A stretch of 6,318 nucleotides of DNA from UBA1189 sp045612925. GTDB taxonomy: Bacteria; Bacteroidota; Bacteroidia; Bacteroidales; Bacteroidaceae. The position numbers were made by a program, and so were the translations under genes. Below the pieces are notes generated by a model. The model was not told where the DNA came from. It saw only the letters and a program-made list of their open reading frames with translations, and made no database searches. Of the stretch, positions 5,181 through 6,318 are shown piece after piece; positions within the stretch are counted from its first letter, which is position 1; the number at the start of each line of letters is the position of its first letter. The DNA lies in assembly GCA_045612925.1 (NCBI GenBank), contig JAZKZX010000006.1, forward strand, positions 1 to 6,318, given 5' to 3'.

Positions 5181-6318
5181 ATGGAAAAGTTTTCTTACAA
5201 CATCTCAGAACAGACAATAGTAAACTGGTACAATCAAGCCATGCAGGGCGATGCTGAGGCGCAATACTACGTAGGCATGTACGAATCGTTATATAATGAC
5301 TTCAGGTACGGAGCTGAAGGCCATTGGTATGCAGCTGCTAAGAAGGGGTTGGCCAAGGCTCAGTTTCGCATAGGCAATTGCGGCTACTTTGGCAATGGCA
5401 TTTCGTGTGACAGAGAGGAGGTGAAGCAATGGTATGAGAAAGCTGCAGCGCAAGGCAATGCCGATGCTAAGTTTGGTTTGGTACTTTGTTGCTTTGCCAA
5501 TTATGAGCAGGCCTTCCAGTGGTGCAAGGAACAGGCCGAGGCAGGCATTGCCGAGGCACAATTCATCCTGGGCCTCTACTATGAATATGGGAGCTACGTA
5601 AAACCCGACAGAGAGGAGGCTATCAGATGGTTTGTACAGGCAGGTGAGCAGGGACACGAAGCTGCTAACGAGTGGTTAGCTTTTGTGAAATATGCCAAAG
5701 AGAATTCTCAACACTCCTCGTGGAGAGCACAAGATGGCATGGCACTACTCGACAGAATAGATAAGGAAAAGATAGATGTACTAGCAGCCAAAGATGAGTG
5801 CGGTGAGTGGGGTGAATGGGATGAGGAGCTTGACATCGAAGAAAAGAAACCCCTAGAAATAGAGAAGAAAGAAGAGGCAGAAGAAGGGCCAGACAGGGAT
5901 TTGTTATGGAAACGATACAGAGATTGGTGGTACGAACAACAGGAGTTAGATGATATCCAAATTACCCGAAGCAGCCCCTACACTTATAAGAAGGGACTGC
6001 TGAAAGAGTTGGAGCAGCAAGCTGAGACTGGTGATGTGAACGCCATGACTCAGTTGTATGAGATATGCGAAAAGAATTATGCTAATCTATCATGGAGCAC
6101 CTACTGGTTGCGAAGGATAGCCGAGCAGGATATATCTTGGGCACAAGCGATTCTTGCACACCGATACGAAATGGGAAATGGCACAGAGAGAAACCCTGTT
6201 GAAGCTATCAGGTTATATGAGCTGTTGGCCAAGAAGGGCGATAAGATAGGAATGTTTTACCTTGCTGAACACTATTGGTTGGGCAGTGGCGCGGAAAGGA
6301 ATATCGAGGAGGCCATAC
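5181..6318 (+). CDS. Sel1-like repeat protein, 3' end outside window
   Basis: The frame is open from ATG 5181 to the window edge: 379 codons plus one base, no stop. Sel1 repeats are TPR-like helical pairs that usually act as protein-protein interaction scaffolds. Recognisable units include LAKAQFRIGNCGYFGNG to WYEKAAAQG (57-92), a shortened NADAKFGLVL to CKEQAEAG (93-122) and IAEAQFILGLYYEYG to WFVQAGEQG (123-158). A less regular first unit covers about 16-56. After a helical stretch there is a highly charged linker (about 205-240, DEELDIEEKK, EIEKKEEAEEG), then a second block (about 273-379) with SWAQAILAHRYEMGNGTERN and IGMFYLAEHYWLGSGAERN. No signal peptide or membrane segment is seen, so it is probably cytoplasmic as far as visible. 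The upstream ATG at 5176 is out of frame. The partner and pathway are unknown. Confidence 0.9.
   Translation, partial: MEKFSYNISEQTIVNWYNQAMQGDAEAQYYVGMYESLYNDFRYGAEGHWYAAAKKGLAKAQFRIGNCGYFGNGISCDREEVKQWYEKAAAQGNADAKFGLVLCCFANYEQAFQWCKEQAEAGIAEAQFILGLYYEYGSYVKPDREEAIRWFVQAGEQGHEAANEWLAFVKYAKENSQHSSWRAQDGMALLDRIDKEKIDVLAAKDECGEWGEWDEELDIEEKKPLEIEKKEEAEEGPDRDLLWKRYRDWWYEQQELDDIQITRSSPYTYKKGLLKELEQQAETGDVNAMTQLYEICEKNYANLSWSTYWLRRIAEQDISWAQAILAHRYEMGNGTERNPVEAIRLYELLAKKGDKIGMFYLAEHYWLGSGAERNIEEAI

Noticed and set aside
5289..5657. Minus-strand 122-codon open frame
   Set aside because: It is antisense to the clearly coding Sel1-repeat gene, whose repeats read well on the plus strand.

Overview
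The window looks like chromosomal DNA from a member of the Bacteroidales, probably Prevotella-like. Three things suggest this. The primary sigma factor is the short Bacteroidetes type without region 1.1. The gene starts lack clear Shine-Dalgarno sequences. Two genes are preceded by boxes matching the Bacteroidetes -7 consensus TAnnTTTG. The species assignment is inference; no rRNA is present.

Layout: (1) 1-822 (+) is the 3' part of rpsA (ribosomal protein S1), followed by a textbook intrinsic terminator at 846-890. (2) 891-1086 is a repeat-rich promoter region: two near-identical promoter-like boxes bracket two tandem hairpin repeats. (3) 1087-2487 (+) is a ModF-like tandem ABC ATPase. After 16 nt comes 2504-3208 (+), a short RsmI-type SAM-dependent methyltransferase; the two probably form one transcription unit. 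(4) 3209-3675 is a convergent non-coding stretch with a two-unit 56-bp repeat of inverted GGTRTCGGT/ACCGAYACC motifs. (5) 3676-4530 (-) is rpoD, the housekeeping sigma factor, with a long AT-rich leader/promoter region upstream (4531-4750). (6) 4750-5180 is a divergent intergenic region with a nested inverted-repeat element (4826-4976), a strong hairpin (5064-5089) and a -7 promoter box. (7) 5181 to the window end (+) is a Sel1-like repeat protein that is open at the right edge and so has no stop in this window.

The genes are mainly housekeeping (translation, sigma factor, probable RNA or small-molecule methylation) plus an orphan ModF-like ATPase and a Sel1-repeat adaptor-like protein. I see no CRISPR array, no transposase, no tRNA or rRNA and no clear new defence system. 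The most unusual content is non-coding: several short structured repeats between genes, and one GC-rich palindromic repeat lying in frame inside the linker of the ModF-like protein.
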